Of a stretch of 36,577 nucleotides of DNA, positions 1 through 7,282 are shown piece by piece; within the stretch, counting starts at the first letter, position 1; the number at the start of each line of letters is the position of its first letter. Under the pieces are notes generated by a model. The model saw only the letters and a program-made list of their open reading frames with translations, made no database searches and was not told where the DNA came from. Made by a program: the position numbers and the translations under genes. The stretch is from Thermoleophilia bacterium. GTDB taxonomy: Bacteria; Actinomycetota; Thermoleophilia; BMS3ABIN01. The stretch spans positions 1 to 36,577 of the forward strand of contig JAGVMV010000012.1 in the NCBI GenBank assembly GCA_020053595.1, in the 5' to 3' direction.

Positions 1-87
1 ACAAGTGCTCCTTTTACTTGGACGTTTTAGAAGCACTGATGCTACCGCAGCCTGCCTCTTAAAACGACCTCGTGTTGCACTTGGGAG

Positions 88-116
88 TTGAATCCGCCAT
101 ATCTATGTATTATAAT
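88..116 (+). promoter_or_regulatory. Sigma-70 promoter of the two-component operon
   Basis: TTGAAT at 88-93 and TATAAT at 111-116 are separated by exactly 17 bases, close to the bacterial housekeeping consensus. The start codon of the sensor kinase is about 70 bases downstream. No other gene in the window could be served by this site. Transcript start is inferred, not shown. Confidence 0.7.
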
Positions 117-187
117 AGTATAATTAAGAAAGCTTCTATGCTGGACGTCCTCCTGCCCTCGCAATCAAACAACAAATAAATCAGGCC

Positions 188-1645
188 ATGAACTCTATTT
201 ATCAGATCATCTATATCAACATGACCCTCGTCTATTTCATCTACGGACTCGTGTATTTCGTTTTCGGGCTGGCCATCGCCTTACAACAACGGGCTTTAAG
301 CAATTTCCGGCTGGCCCGGTATCTGTGGCTCCTCGCTGCTTTCGGCATAATACACGGCGTCATGGAGTGGGGCAGTGTCTTCATTCCAGTCCAGGCTGCC
401 TATCTTTCAGAATCATGGATAGATGCGTTTCTCACGTTGCAAAAAGTATCCAGGGCAGTCTCCTTCGCCTTTCTGCTTCAGTTCGGCGTAACCATGGTAG
501 CGCCCAGACTCACCTGGATAGCCCGTAAAAGACTGTTTATACAACTTTATACACCCCTCTGGAGTATTTCTGTATCCGTCACGGGAATACTCCTCCTTCA
601 AGGCCTCCAGGGGGAGCACTTGATCCGCTACCTGCTTGCTTTTCCGGCAGCCGTCCTTACTGCAGTTGCCTTCTTTCTTGAGCGCAAAAGTTTTGTGGGA
701 CTGCCATCAACCAAGGCCAGATTCAATCTGACAATGACCTCGGTATCATTTATGGTTTATGCCCTGGTTGGAGGTCTCATCGTTCCAGAGAATGCGCTGC
801 CTGGGCCGTTTTCGTGGCTGCATTATGAAGCCGTTTTCTCCTTTACCAGTTTCCCGATTCAATTCTACCGGGCGGCAGTCGGCCTGGCTATGTCTTTTTT
901 CATAATCAGAACCCTTTCGCTGTTTGACGTCGAAGTACGCCACCGTATGGAACTAACTGAACGAAAGCAGGCATTGCTGGAGGACCGCAATCGAATCGCC
1001 CGCGACCTTCACGACGGGGTGGTGCAATCGATCTTTGCCGCTGGCCTGCAACTTGAAACCGCAACCCAGTCACTAACCCCGGGGGCAAGTGAAGTGAAGC
1101 CCATGATCCACCGAGTCAAAAACCAGCTCAACGAAGTTATCACGGACATTCGCCGGTATATCTTCGAACTGGACCCAAAGCAGGCTGTCAGAGGTGAACT
1201 GGTTGCGGCACTGAAACGTCTACTGGATGACTTCTCTATAAACTGCCTCACGGAAACCAGTCTGGCCGTCGAGGGTGATATGGTGGAAATATCTCCTCAG
1301 AACCAGCACGATATAATACTTATTATTAGGGAATGCCTGGCCAATGTCGCCAAGCATTCTTTTGCGTCCCGCGTGGAACTCAAGCTCGACTACCAGACCG
1401 ATGGCCTTGAATACGTATTTAAGGACAATGGCATCGGGATAGAAGCAAACCGCCGTGCGCGCCCCAGGAAGCAAGGCCATTGCCGGGGTCTTGACAATAT
1501 AGCGGCCAGAGCCGCATCCATGGGGACGGAGCTTTCTGTATCCAGTGGCTCTGATGGTAAAGGTACCGTTGTGACAATGTGGATACCATATCGCAGAGCG
1601 GAGAAAGATAACCCTGTTCCGATGGTCATGGAGTCAGAATCATGA
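188..1645 (+). CDS. Membrane sensor histidine kinase, HisKA_3 (NarL/LiaS-type) family
   Basis: Sensor kinase of a two-component system. The N-terminal half (residues about 8-245) holds roughly seven hydrophobic segments, so the sensor is an integral membrane domain without a large periplasmic loop. The dimerisation/phosphoacceptor motif RDLHDGVVQS places the phosphorylated histidine at residue 275. A HATPase_c domain follows, with an N-box-like NVAKHS, the DNGIGI G1 box and GLDNIAARA. These features are diagnostic of the HisKA_3 class that pairs with LuxR-type regulators. The stop overlaps the start of the downstream regulator gene (ATGA), so the two are translationally coupled. The first ATG lacks a strong ribosome-binding site and a second ATG lies 11 codons in, so the exact start is uncertain. 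The stimulus is unknown. Confidence 0.93.
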   Translation: MNSIYQIIYINMTLVYFIYGLVYFVFGLAIALQQRALSNFRLARYLWLLAAFGIIHGVMEWGSVFIPVQAAYLSESWIDAFLTLQKVSRAVSFAFLLQFGVTMVAPRLTWIARKRLFIQLYTPLWSISVSVTGILLLQGLQGEHLIRYLLAFPAAVLTAVAFFLERKSFVGLPSTKARFNLTMTSVSFMVYALVGGLIVPENALPGPFSWLHYEAVFSFTSFPIQFYRAAVGLAMSFFIIRTLSLFDVEVRHRMELTERKQALLEDRNRIARDLHDGVVQSIFAAGLQLETATQSLTPGASEVKPMIHRVKNQLNEVITDIRRYIFELDPKQAVRGELVAALKRLLDDFSINCLTETSLAVEGDMVEISPQNQHDIILIIRECLANVAKHSFASRVELKLDYQTDGLEYVFKDNGIGIEANRRARPRKQGHCRGLDNIAARAASMGTELSVSSGSDGKGTVVTMWIPYRRAEKDNPVPMVMESES

Positions 1646-2286
1646 AAGTGCTGATCGTGGATGACCACGAGGTTGTGCGCATGGGGCTGCGCGCCTTGCT
1701 GGAAAAACAGGATGGCCTGCAAATTATCGGCGAAGCGGGCACGGCCGCCGAGGCGGTCGATATGGCCCTGTCCAGTAAACCTGACGTAGTGCTCATGGAC
1801 GTGCGCCTCCCCGATGAAAGCGGCGTCGAGGCCTGTAGAAAAATACGTTCAAAAAATCCCGATATCCATGTGCTCATGCTTACTTCCTATTCCAACGATG
1901 AAGCAATCTTCGCCGCTATCATGGCAGGCGCCTCAGGCTATCTTCTAAAACAGACCGACGCAGGGCAGCTTTATCACGCGATCGCGGCAACGAGAAGAGG
2001 CGAATCAATACTGGATTTCACCGCGAGTAAATCCATCGTGGAACGGGTTAAGGCCATCTCCGAAGGAGCCTCCGCGAGAGGTGTTGACTCACTTACGCCA
2101 AGGGAAATGGAAATACTGACGCTGATTGCGGATGGGCTGACCAATCAGGAAATCGCTGACCGGGTCTGCCTGTCCGAAAAAACGGTGCGGAACTACGTCA
2201 GCTCCTTGCTGCTTAAACTGGGCATGGCCCACCGCACGCAGGCGGCAGTCTATTACCTCAAGAGGAAGGGTTACCAGGAAGAATAG
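1642..2286 (+). CDS. LuxR/NarL-family DNA-binding response regulator
   Basis: Partner of the upstream kinase. The receiver domain (residues 1-120) shows the acidic pair DD at 7-8, the phosphoacceptor Asp53 in VLMDVRLP, a Thr-Ser pair in MLTSYSND and the conserved Lys in LLKQTD. The output domain (about 150-210) is a GerE/LuxR helix-turn-helix beginning LTPREMEILTLIADGLTNQE and containing the recognition helix SEKTVRNYVSSLL. Length, 214 residues, is typical of the family. It overlaps the kinase gene by four bases. A pair of similar dyads 90-130 bases downstream of its stop, ahead of the secreted haem-protein gene, is the most likely target seen here; that link is an inference from position. 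Confidence 0.95.
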   Translation: MKVLIVDDHEVVRMGLRALLEKQDGLQIIGEAGTAAEAVDMALSSKPDVVLMDVRLPDESGVEACRKIRSKNPDIHVLMLTSYSNDEAIFAAIMAGASGYLLKQTDAGQLYHAIAATRRGESILDFTASKSIVERVKAISEGASARGVDSLTPREMEILTLIADGLTNQEIADRVCLSEKTVRNYVSSLLLKLGMAHRTQAAVYYLKRKGYQEE

Positions 2287-2321
2287 CCGTTGAACAACGT
2301 TTCCGTTTGAACCAATTTCCG

Positions 2322-2349
2322 CCTGGATTCAAGATTCCGGGTTTTTTTT
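2322..2349 (+). terminator. Intrinsic terminator after the response regulator
   Basis: CCTGGA (2322-2327) can pair with TCCGGG (2336-2341), one pair being G-U, around an eight-base loop, followed directly by eight T. The stem is short but the T tract is long. It separates the two-component operon from the next gene. Confidence 0.5.
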
Positions 2350-2371
2350 GCGTTAGAGCCATCTTTTTCAT

Positions 2372-2414
2372 GGGACAAATGTCCCGGGCAAGTTATGACA
2401 TTGGACACTTGTCC
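2372..2414 (+). promoter_or_regulatory. Two GGACA-N2-TGTCC dyads, candidate response-regulator operators
   Basis: GGGACAAATGTCCC at 2372-2385 is a perfect dyad with two central bases. GGACACTTGTCC at 2403-2414 is the same dyad with a different centre. The centres are 30 bases apart, about three helical turns, as expected for two dimers on one face of DNA. A weak promoter may start in the second dyad (TTGTCC at 2409-2414, 17 bases, CATGAT at 2432-2437). The surrounding stretch 2287-2608 contains no convincing gene. Confidence 0.5.
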
Positions 2415-2608
2415 CACCTCCCGTCCGGCTTCATGATTCTTAATACAACCGTTTCTTTTTATTTCGCGGCGGCAAACTGTCGCAAAACGGCTGTGATGAA
2501 CTGGCTGGGATTCGTTTCTTCGTCAATGAACTGGAAGCGGAGGTGATCAAACCTGCTTATTTACGGATTCCCAGCCGTCGCTATAAATCAGTAAACACTG
2601 GAGGATAC

Positions 2609-4102
2609 ATGTTCAAGCTAACACGAATTGTTCCCACTTCGGTGGGGCTTATTGTGGCGGCGATCATCCTGCTACCGCTGATCGTCGGAATGGTCACGAC
2701 GGCAGGCGCAGCAGATCCTGCTACTACCCTGGTTTCAACCCCGGTGGACACGACACCGGTGCTCGATGGCAATGCCGGCGACACCGCCTGGGCGGCCGCT
2801 CCGGCTACCATAGCCACCGTCACCGGCGGCTGGGCGGGACAGGTTGACGTTACCATGAAGTCTGTTTACAAAGACGGTATGGTGTACTTCCTTTATCAGT
2901 ACAGCGATACGGAAAAATCCATCCGCAGGGCGCCGTGGCAGAAACAGGCCGACGGCTCCTGGAAAAAGATCCCGGCCACCCTGTGGCCCAAGCCCACTTG
3001 TCCCGTGGGAGACGCCAGTTGTGAGCAGTACTGGGGCATGAAAGACCCGAACGGCGCCTATGAAGACAAGTTCGCGGTTCTCTGGAACGTTAATACCCCC
3101 GGATTCGAGACGCAGGGCTGCGCCATCACCTGCCACTGGGGCGATGACCGCGCCAACGGCAAGTACGGCCGCAAGTACACCCCTAACGCTGGTGAGATTG
3201 TCGACATGTGGCACTTCAAGAGCGTCAGAACCGCCCCCGTGGGCCAGTTTGACGACCAGTACATCGACAATGCCCAAACCGGCGGTGATTGGGGACGTCA
3301 TGGTGACCCCAAGACCAGCGGCGGCTACACCGATAACTGCTACGTAAACCCCTCCACCGGTAAATGTGACTGGTCAGTTAAGCCGGCAACCGGCGACGGC
3401 TGGTCCAAGATGCCTACGGGCGATCCCACGGCTCCGCCGTGGTACATCCTGAAGTCGGCGGAAACCGCGTTCGACAACGCCGCCTTTGAGGCCAATGACG
3501 AGCTGGCCTCGATAAGGGTCGCACCCTTCACCGGCGACCGCGCCAACCTGCCGACCGGCTCGAACTACGACGAGGCCACCCATATCTGGACGATGGAAGT
3601 CGCCCGTCCGCTCATCACCATGGGCAATGACGGGGTAACTGCCAGCACCAAGGACGTACAGTTCACCAACCTCGATGCTCAGTATTCCTTCGGCTTAGCC
3701 GTCTTCGACAACGCCCAGGTGGAGCACTCCACGTCAGCACTGTTCAAATTGGCATTCGCCAACTGCGACACGCCAACACTGAGCCTGTCAAAGACCGGCG
3801 TCTACTGGAACGGCTATGCCGACTACACCGCCAGGATCCTGTCGGTTGACTACAGCGTAGCCAACGGTGGCGCTAACGGCGCCTACTCCACCACGATCGT
3901 CGGAACCGTGAACACCAACGGCGTCACGACAGTCAACGCACCTGTTGCGTTGGGTGATATTGCCGGCGGCGGCAGCGCGTCCGCAACTGTCAGGTACAAC
4001 GTGCCCACAGAAGCGGGTTCGTTCATGTCGAGTGTGTATGCAACCGCCGGCGATGCCTGCGGCAATACCAACAGCTATCCGGGCCCGATGCCGAGCGTAT
4101 AG
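2609..4102 (+). CDS. Secreted ethylbenzene-dehydrogenase-like haem-binding protein
   Basis: The start was placed at 2609 because GGAGG lies seven bases upstream and the protein then begins with a good signal peptide: a hydrophobic core to about residue 30, then an Ala-x-Ala site near residue 34. The mature part resembles the EB_dh domain (the gamma/cytochrome subunit family of ethylbenzene dehydrogenase and DMSO-reductase-like enzymes), with a typical opening about a target value, DGNAGDTAW, and long Trp-rich beta segments. GCAITCHWGDD contains a CxxxCH haem-c-like motif, one residue longer than the usual CxxCH. The last 110 residues form a separate beta-rich, Thr/Gly-rich domain with two Cys. 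No molybdenum enzyme or other cytochrome gene is adjacent, so the electron partner is unknown. The same transcript probably carries the small peptide gene 19 bases downstream. Confidence 0.72.
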   Translation: MFKLTRIVPTSVGLIVAAIILLPLIVGMVTTAGAADPATTLVSTPVDTTPVLDGNAGDTAWAAAPATIATVTGGWAGQVDVTMKSVYKDGMVYFLYQYSDTEKSIRRAPWQKQADGSWKKIPATLWPKPTCPVGDASCEQYWGMKDPNGAYEDKFAVLWNVNTPGFETQGCAITCHWGDDRANGKYGRKYTPNAGEIVDMWHFKSVRTAPVGQFDDQYIDNAQTGGDWGRHGDPKTSGGYTDNCYVNPSTGKCDWSVKPATGDGWSKMPTGDPTAPPWYILKSAETAFDNAAFEANDELASIRVAPFTGDRANLPTGSNYDEATHIWTMEVARPLITMGNDGVTASTKDVQFTNLDAQYSFGLAVFDNAQVEHSTSALFKLAFANCDTPTLSLSKTGVYWNGYADYTARILSVDYSVANGGANGAYSTTIVGTVNTNGVTTVNAPVALGDIAGGGSASATVRYNVPTEAGSFMSSVYATAGDACGNTNSYPGPMPSV

Positions 4103-4121
4103 GTTACGAGAGGAGAACAGA

Positions 4122-4241
4122 ATGACAAAAGAAACCTATGTCAAGCCCGAGATCATCCGGCTTGATAACCTGAAGGACATCACCTTCGAGTGCCCGCAGT
4201 GGCAGTGCAGCGTCACCGTGCCGCCGGCGCCGAACGCATAA
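4122..4241 (+). CDS. 39-residue Cys/Pro-rich peptide, RiPP-precursor-like
   Basis: A short gene with an AGGAG ribosome-binding site (4111-4115) seven bases ahead of its ATG, placed between the haem-protein gene and a strong terminator, so it has every sign of being expressed. The peptide starts MTKETYVKPEIIRL, a charged leader with a YxxPxI pattern reminiscent of leader peptides recognised by RiPP recognition elements. It ends in a core holding Cys24, Trp27 and Cys29, then VPPAPNA. There is no signal peptide and no maturase gene in the window. It could instead be a small partner of the haem protein. I do not recognise the family. The gene is real with good confidence; the modified-peptide idea is only an inference. 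Confidence 0.6.
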   Translation: MTKETYVKPEIIRLDNLKDITFECPQWQCSVTVPPAPNA

Positions 4242-4269
4242 AACTGCTTTACCGTATAGCAGCTGATCG

Positions 4270-4304
4270 AAGGGAAGGGCCGCCGCAGGCGGCCCTTCCC
4301 TTTT
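4270..4304 (+). terminator. Strong intrinsic terminator
   Basis: A perfect 15-base stem (arms 4270-4284 and 4288-4302) with a three-base GCA loop runs into TTTT. It closes the haem-protein/peptide transcript and faces the convergent methyltransferase gene. Confidence 0.85.
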
Positions 4305-4360
4305 CAACGAGAGTGTTCATAAAAGTTACATGCTTTTTTTCACATGAGGGGCTTTACGTA

Positions 4361-5140
4361 TTAATTGGCGCTAATATCTATGGTCTTTCTGATTATGGAA
4401 ATATAATCTCCATATTTTTCAAAGCTGTATTCCCCGTTGGCGCCCCAAGACCGGATCTGATCCTGAACCGCCATGCCGTTCTTTCCGGCGAGCTTGACGA
4501 TTTTCTCTCTGGAGATGTCCGACCTCCAGCCGTCGTCATCTTTCAGCTTGCCCATGGTCATCAGCTTGTAGAGCTTCCTGCCGGGCCTGCCCAGGCTTCG
4601 CAGGAAACTGAAGGGAAGAAACGTGTTATTGCGGCCGGCATGGTGTATGAATGCGATGCCATCGTCCTTCAGAACACGTCGAACCTCGGAGAAATACGAA
4701 TTGATGACATCCGCATTCATGTGAATAAACGCGTCGAAGGACCAGATGAAATCGACGGAATCATCGGCGACTCCGGCCAGCGACTTGCCGTCGTTGGCCA
4801 GATAGGAGACGTTATCAAAGGAACTGAACCGCTGCCGGCAAAATTCGATGCAGGCGGGGCTCAGATCCACCAGGGTCGCCTGCCGGCTGCGCCCGATGAT
4901 CTCCGCGGACCAGCGGCCGTGGCCGGGAGCTATCTCGAGCACGGCTGAGGTTTCCAAGATATTCGGCCTGATGAAGCTGTCGACTATTGACTGCTTCCAT
5001 TTTTCATACGGCTGGTTGCAGCGGTTGGCCTGTCCGCTCCACTCGTCCCCGTCCTGGGGCCAGGTATATTGCTCATCCCAGATTTCGAGGTTGTTCTGTA
5101 TGGTGTGTTTTTTGGTCCAGAGGTTTGAGTTTTCCGTCAC
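4361..5140 (-). CDS. Class I SAM-dependent methyltransferase
   Basis: Predicted methyltransferase of unknown substrate. The SAM-binding motif I is VLEIAPGHGRWS (about residues 67-78), the acidic end of strand 2 is LVDLSP, and motif IV-like DFIWSFDAFIHM with LKDDGIAFIHH follow in the usual order of a Rossmann-fold methyltransferase. The start is GTG at 5140, chosen because AGGAGG sits nine bases upstream. It lies downstream of tyrS on the same strand with a 77-base gap and could be co-transcribed or independent. The N-terminal Trp-rich stretch (WDEQYTWPQDGDEWSG) resembles methyltransferases found in sugar or glycan clusters, but nothing nearby supports a specific substrate. Confidence 0.85.
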   Translation of the reverse strand: MTENSNLWTKKHTIQNNLEIWDEQYTWPQDGDEWSGQANRCNQPYEKWKQSIVDSFIRPNILETSAVLEIAPGHGRWSAEIIGRSRQATLVDLSPACIEFCRQRFSSFDNVSYLANDGKSLAGVADDSVDFIWSFDAFIHMNADVINSYFSEVRRVLKDDGIAFIHHAGRNNTFLPFSFLRSLGRPGRKLYKLMTMGKLKDDDGWRSDISREKIVKLAGKNGMAVQDQIRSWGANGEYSFEKYGDYISIIRKTIDISAN

Positions 5141-5217
5141 CTTTAGGACCTCCTGTGCCTAATGGCCACCCGTTCTCCATTTTAGACGCGGAACAGTTCT
5201 CCCCCACGCTCCGAAGC

Positions 5218-6459
5218 TTAACCGGCGGTTTTTATGATCCCGTGGAACTTCGTCGACTTACCGACTTTGATCGTGGCGCCGGCGAGGCCCTCGTAGCCTA
5301 TCTTCTCGGAAAGCACCTGGCGGTCGGCTACCGAGACTCCCCCTTGCCGGATGCGGCGGCGGGCCTCACTGCGGGTCAGGCCGAACCAGCGCTCGAGCAG
5401 CTTTGGCAGATAGACAAAGCCCGTCTCGTTGTCGTCCGGCTCCAACTGGCATTCGACCAGCGCGGCGTCAACGGTCAGCTTTTTATCGCGGAATAATTCA
5501 TTGAAGTGCTGCTCGGCGGCCGCGGCGGCAGCTTCATCGTAGAACCGGGCCACCAGCTCGCGCCCCAGCGCCGCCTTCTGGTCGCGGGGATGCAGGGAGC
5601 CATCACCGAGCCCCTGCTCGATCGCCTCGATCTCTGCGGTGGTCCGCGAGGTCAATAGTTTGTACCAGGTGAGCATCGCCGTGTCGGGGATGCTCATGAC
5701 CTTGCCGAAGATCTCGTCAGCCGGCTCGGTCACACCAATGTAGTTGCCCACTGATTTGCTCATCCGATCGACGCCATCGGTACCTGGCAGGATCTCGTTG
5801 GTCAACACAACCTGCTGCGGCTTGCCGTAATACTCCTGGACTACCCGGCCCATGAGCATGTTGAACTTCTGGTCGGTGCCACCCAGTTCGATATCCGCCT
5901 CGATGGCAACCGAGTCGAAGCCCTGCAGGAGCGGGTAGAGTGTCTCCAGCATGGAGATGGGCCGGTTCTCGTGGAAACGGTTGGCGAAATCGTCACGCTC
6001 GAGGATGCGCGCCACGGTGGACGCCGAGAGCAGTTTGAAGATGTCCTCCAGCCGCATCGGCGAGAGCCACTCGCTGTTACGGCGCACCTCCAGCTTTTCC
6101 GGATCCTGGTCGAGCACCTTGTTCGCCTGTTCCTGATAGGTCATGGCGTTGGCCTCGATGACCTCGGCGGAGATCTGCGGCCGGGTTTTGGAAACGCCGC
6201 TGGGGTCACCGATGCGGGCGGTGTAGTCGCCGATGATCAGCACGGCCCGATGGCCGGCGTCCTGGAACTGGCGCAGCTTGGTGAGCACTACCGTATGGCC
6301 GAGATGGATGTCCGGCGCCGTCGGGTCAACTCCCAACTTCACACGTAGCTGCCGGCCCTCATTGGCAGCGGCTTCGAGTTTCTTCTGCAAACCGCCATCC
6401 GGCAGAGACTCGACGCAGCCCTTGGTTAGAGTGGAAATCGTTTGTTCATCTATGGTCAT
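5218..6459 (-). CDS. tyrS: Tyrosine--tRNA ligase
   Basis: Charges tRNA-Tyr in the cytoplasm. The class I signature appears as HLGH at residues 52-55, inside the typical GVDPTAPDIHLGHTVVL, and the KMSKS loop as RMSKS at 232-236. The C-terminal segment RSEARRRIRQGGVSV (around 360-375) is an S4 RNA-binding domain. The 413-residue length matches the TyrRS form with HLGH rather than HIGH (TyrZ-like subgroup). It starts at ATG 6459. No T-box leader is visible in the 74 bases upstream. In mycobacteria tyrS lies next to mpg, and here it is five genes from mpg, supporting actinobacterial ancestry. Confidence 0.97.
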   Translation of the reverse strand: MTIDEQTISTLTKGCVESLPDGGLQKKLEAAANEGRQLRVKLGVDPTAPDIHLGHTVVLTKLRQFQDAGHRAVLIIGDYTARIGDPSGVSKTRPQISAEVIEANAMTYQEQANKVLDQDPEKLEVRRNSEWLSPMRLEDIFKLLSASTVARILERDDFANRFHENRPISMLETLYPLLQGFDSVAIEADIELGGTDQKFNMLMGRVVQEYYGKPQQVVLTNEILPGTDGVDRMSKSVGNYIGVTEPADEIFGKVMSIPDTAMLTWYKLLTSRTTAEIEAIEQGLGDGSLHPRDQKAALGRELVARFYDEAAAAAAEQHFNELFRDKKLTVDAALVECQLEPDDNETGFVYLPKLLERWFGLTRSEARRRIRQGGVSVADRQVLSEKIGYEGLAGATIKVGKSTKFHGIIKTAG

Positions 6460-6533
6460 CGCGCTGCCAATGATACCAGATAATCATCGAAATTCGCTGT
6501 GATTGCCTGGCGAATGCGCTCGCGGCCCAGTTA

Positions 6534-7103
6534 CTATTCGCCGGGCTTCTTTCCCATGGCCACCTGCTTGACCGCCTTCTTGATCCGCTTTTTCCTGGTC
6601 TCCCCGGTTTTGGCACTGTGTATCCAGTAGAGAAACTGTTTCCGATGTGAAGGACTCAGGTGGCTGAAGTTTTCCTGAGCCTTGCCGTTGGCCGCCAGCG
6701 CCGCCTCGAGGTCCGGCGGCACTTCGAGATTATCCACGGGGGTCAATTCGTCCCAGTTGCCGCCCCTTTGCGCTTCGAGCACAACGGCCATGCCGGCTTC
6801 GGTCATCTTCCCCTGTTCGATCATTCTGACGACGCGTTCCTTGTTGGACTCCGACCAGACGCTGCTCTTCTTGCGGGGAGTGTATCTCTGCATGTAGCGC
6901 TCATCATCGATCGTGTTGACCTGGCTGTCGATCCAGCCGAAACAGATTGCCTCTTCCACAGCCTCTTCGTACTGTACTGAAGGCTTGCCTGTGTGCTTCT
7001 TGTAATAGGCCATCCAGATCCCGCCGGACCTGTCATGGTTTTCTTCCAGCCAGATACGCCATTCTTCCCTGGTGGCGAACATCAGCGGTTGAGGTTCATT
7101 CAT
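6534..7103 (-). CDS. YdeI/OmdA-family protein
   Basis: A 189-residue soluble protein of the YdeI/OmpD-associated family. Visible family features are the N-terminal REEWRIWLEENHDRSGGIWM, the conserved EEAVEEAICFGWIDSQ, the YTPRKKSSVWS segment, and the C-terminal basic tail IHSAKTGETRKKRIKKAV. Members of the family have been linked to resistance to peptides and to bacteriocin protection, but the biochemical function is not established. A GGGGAG ribosome-binding site precedes ATG 7103. It is transcribed toward tyrS and divergent from the penicillin-binding protein gene; the 7104-7282 interval should hold both promoters, but I could not pick out convincing boxes. Confidence 0.88.
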   Translation of the reverse strand: MNEPQPLMFATREEWRIWLEENHDRSGGIWMAYYKKHTGKPSVQYEEAVEEAICFGWIDSQVNTIDDERYMQRYTPRKKSSVWSESNKERVVRMIEQGKMTEAGMAVVLEAQRGGNWDELTPVDNLEVPPDLEAALAANGKAQENFSHLSPSHRKQFLYWIHSAKTGETRKKRIKKAVKQVAMGKKPGE

Positions 7104-7282
7104 GGGTCAACTCCCCGTTGCCTTGATACTTATCTAATAAGCTACTACTTTACAGAAACCAAATCACGGCTTTGTTGTTATAATTAGAAGTTGAGTTTTG
7201 CAGCATGTTTGATTGGGATTGTGCCGGCGGGCACCGGCCACGAAAGGTTCTGGGCACTGAAGGTCGAGGGCATCTTCTCAGT

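Noticed and set aside
2307-2546. 79-codon + strand ORF between the response regulator and the haem-protein gene
   Set aside because: It covers a terminator T tract and two operator-like dyads, lacks a ribosome-binding site and has no coherent protein features.
4190-4948. 252-codon + strand ORF over the terminator and methyltransferase
   Set aside because: It reads through a strong terminator and antisense to a clear methyltransferase.
6460-6533. T-box riboswitch ahead of tyrS
   Set aside because: The interval is only 74 bases and shows no specifier stem or T-box sequence.
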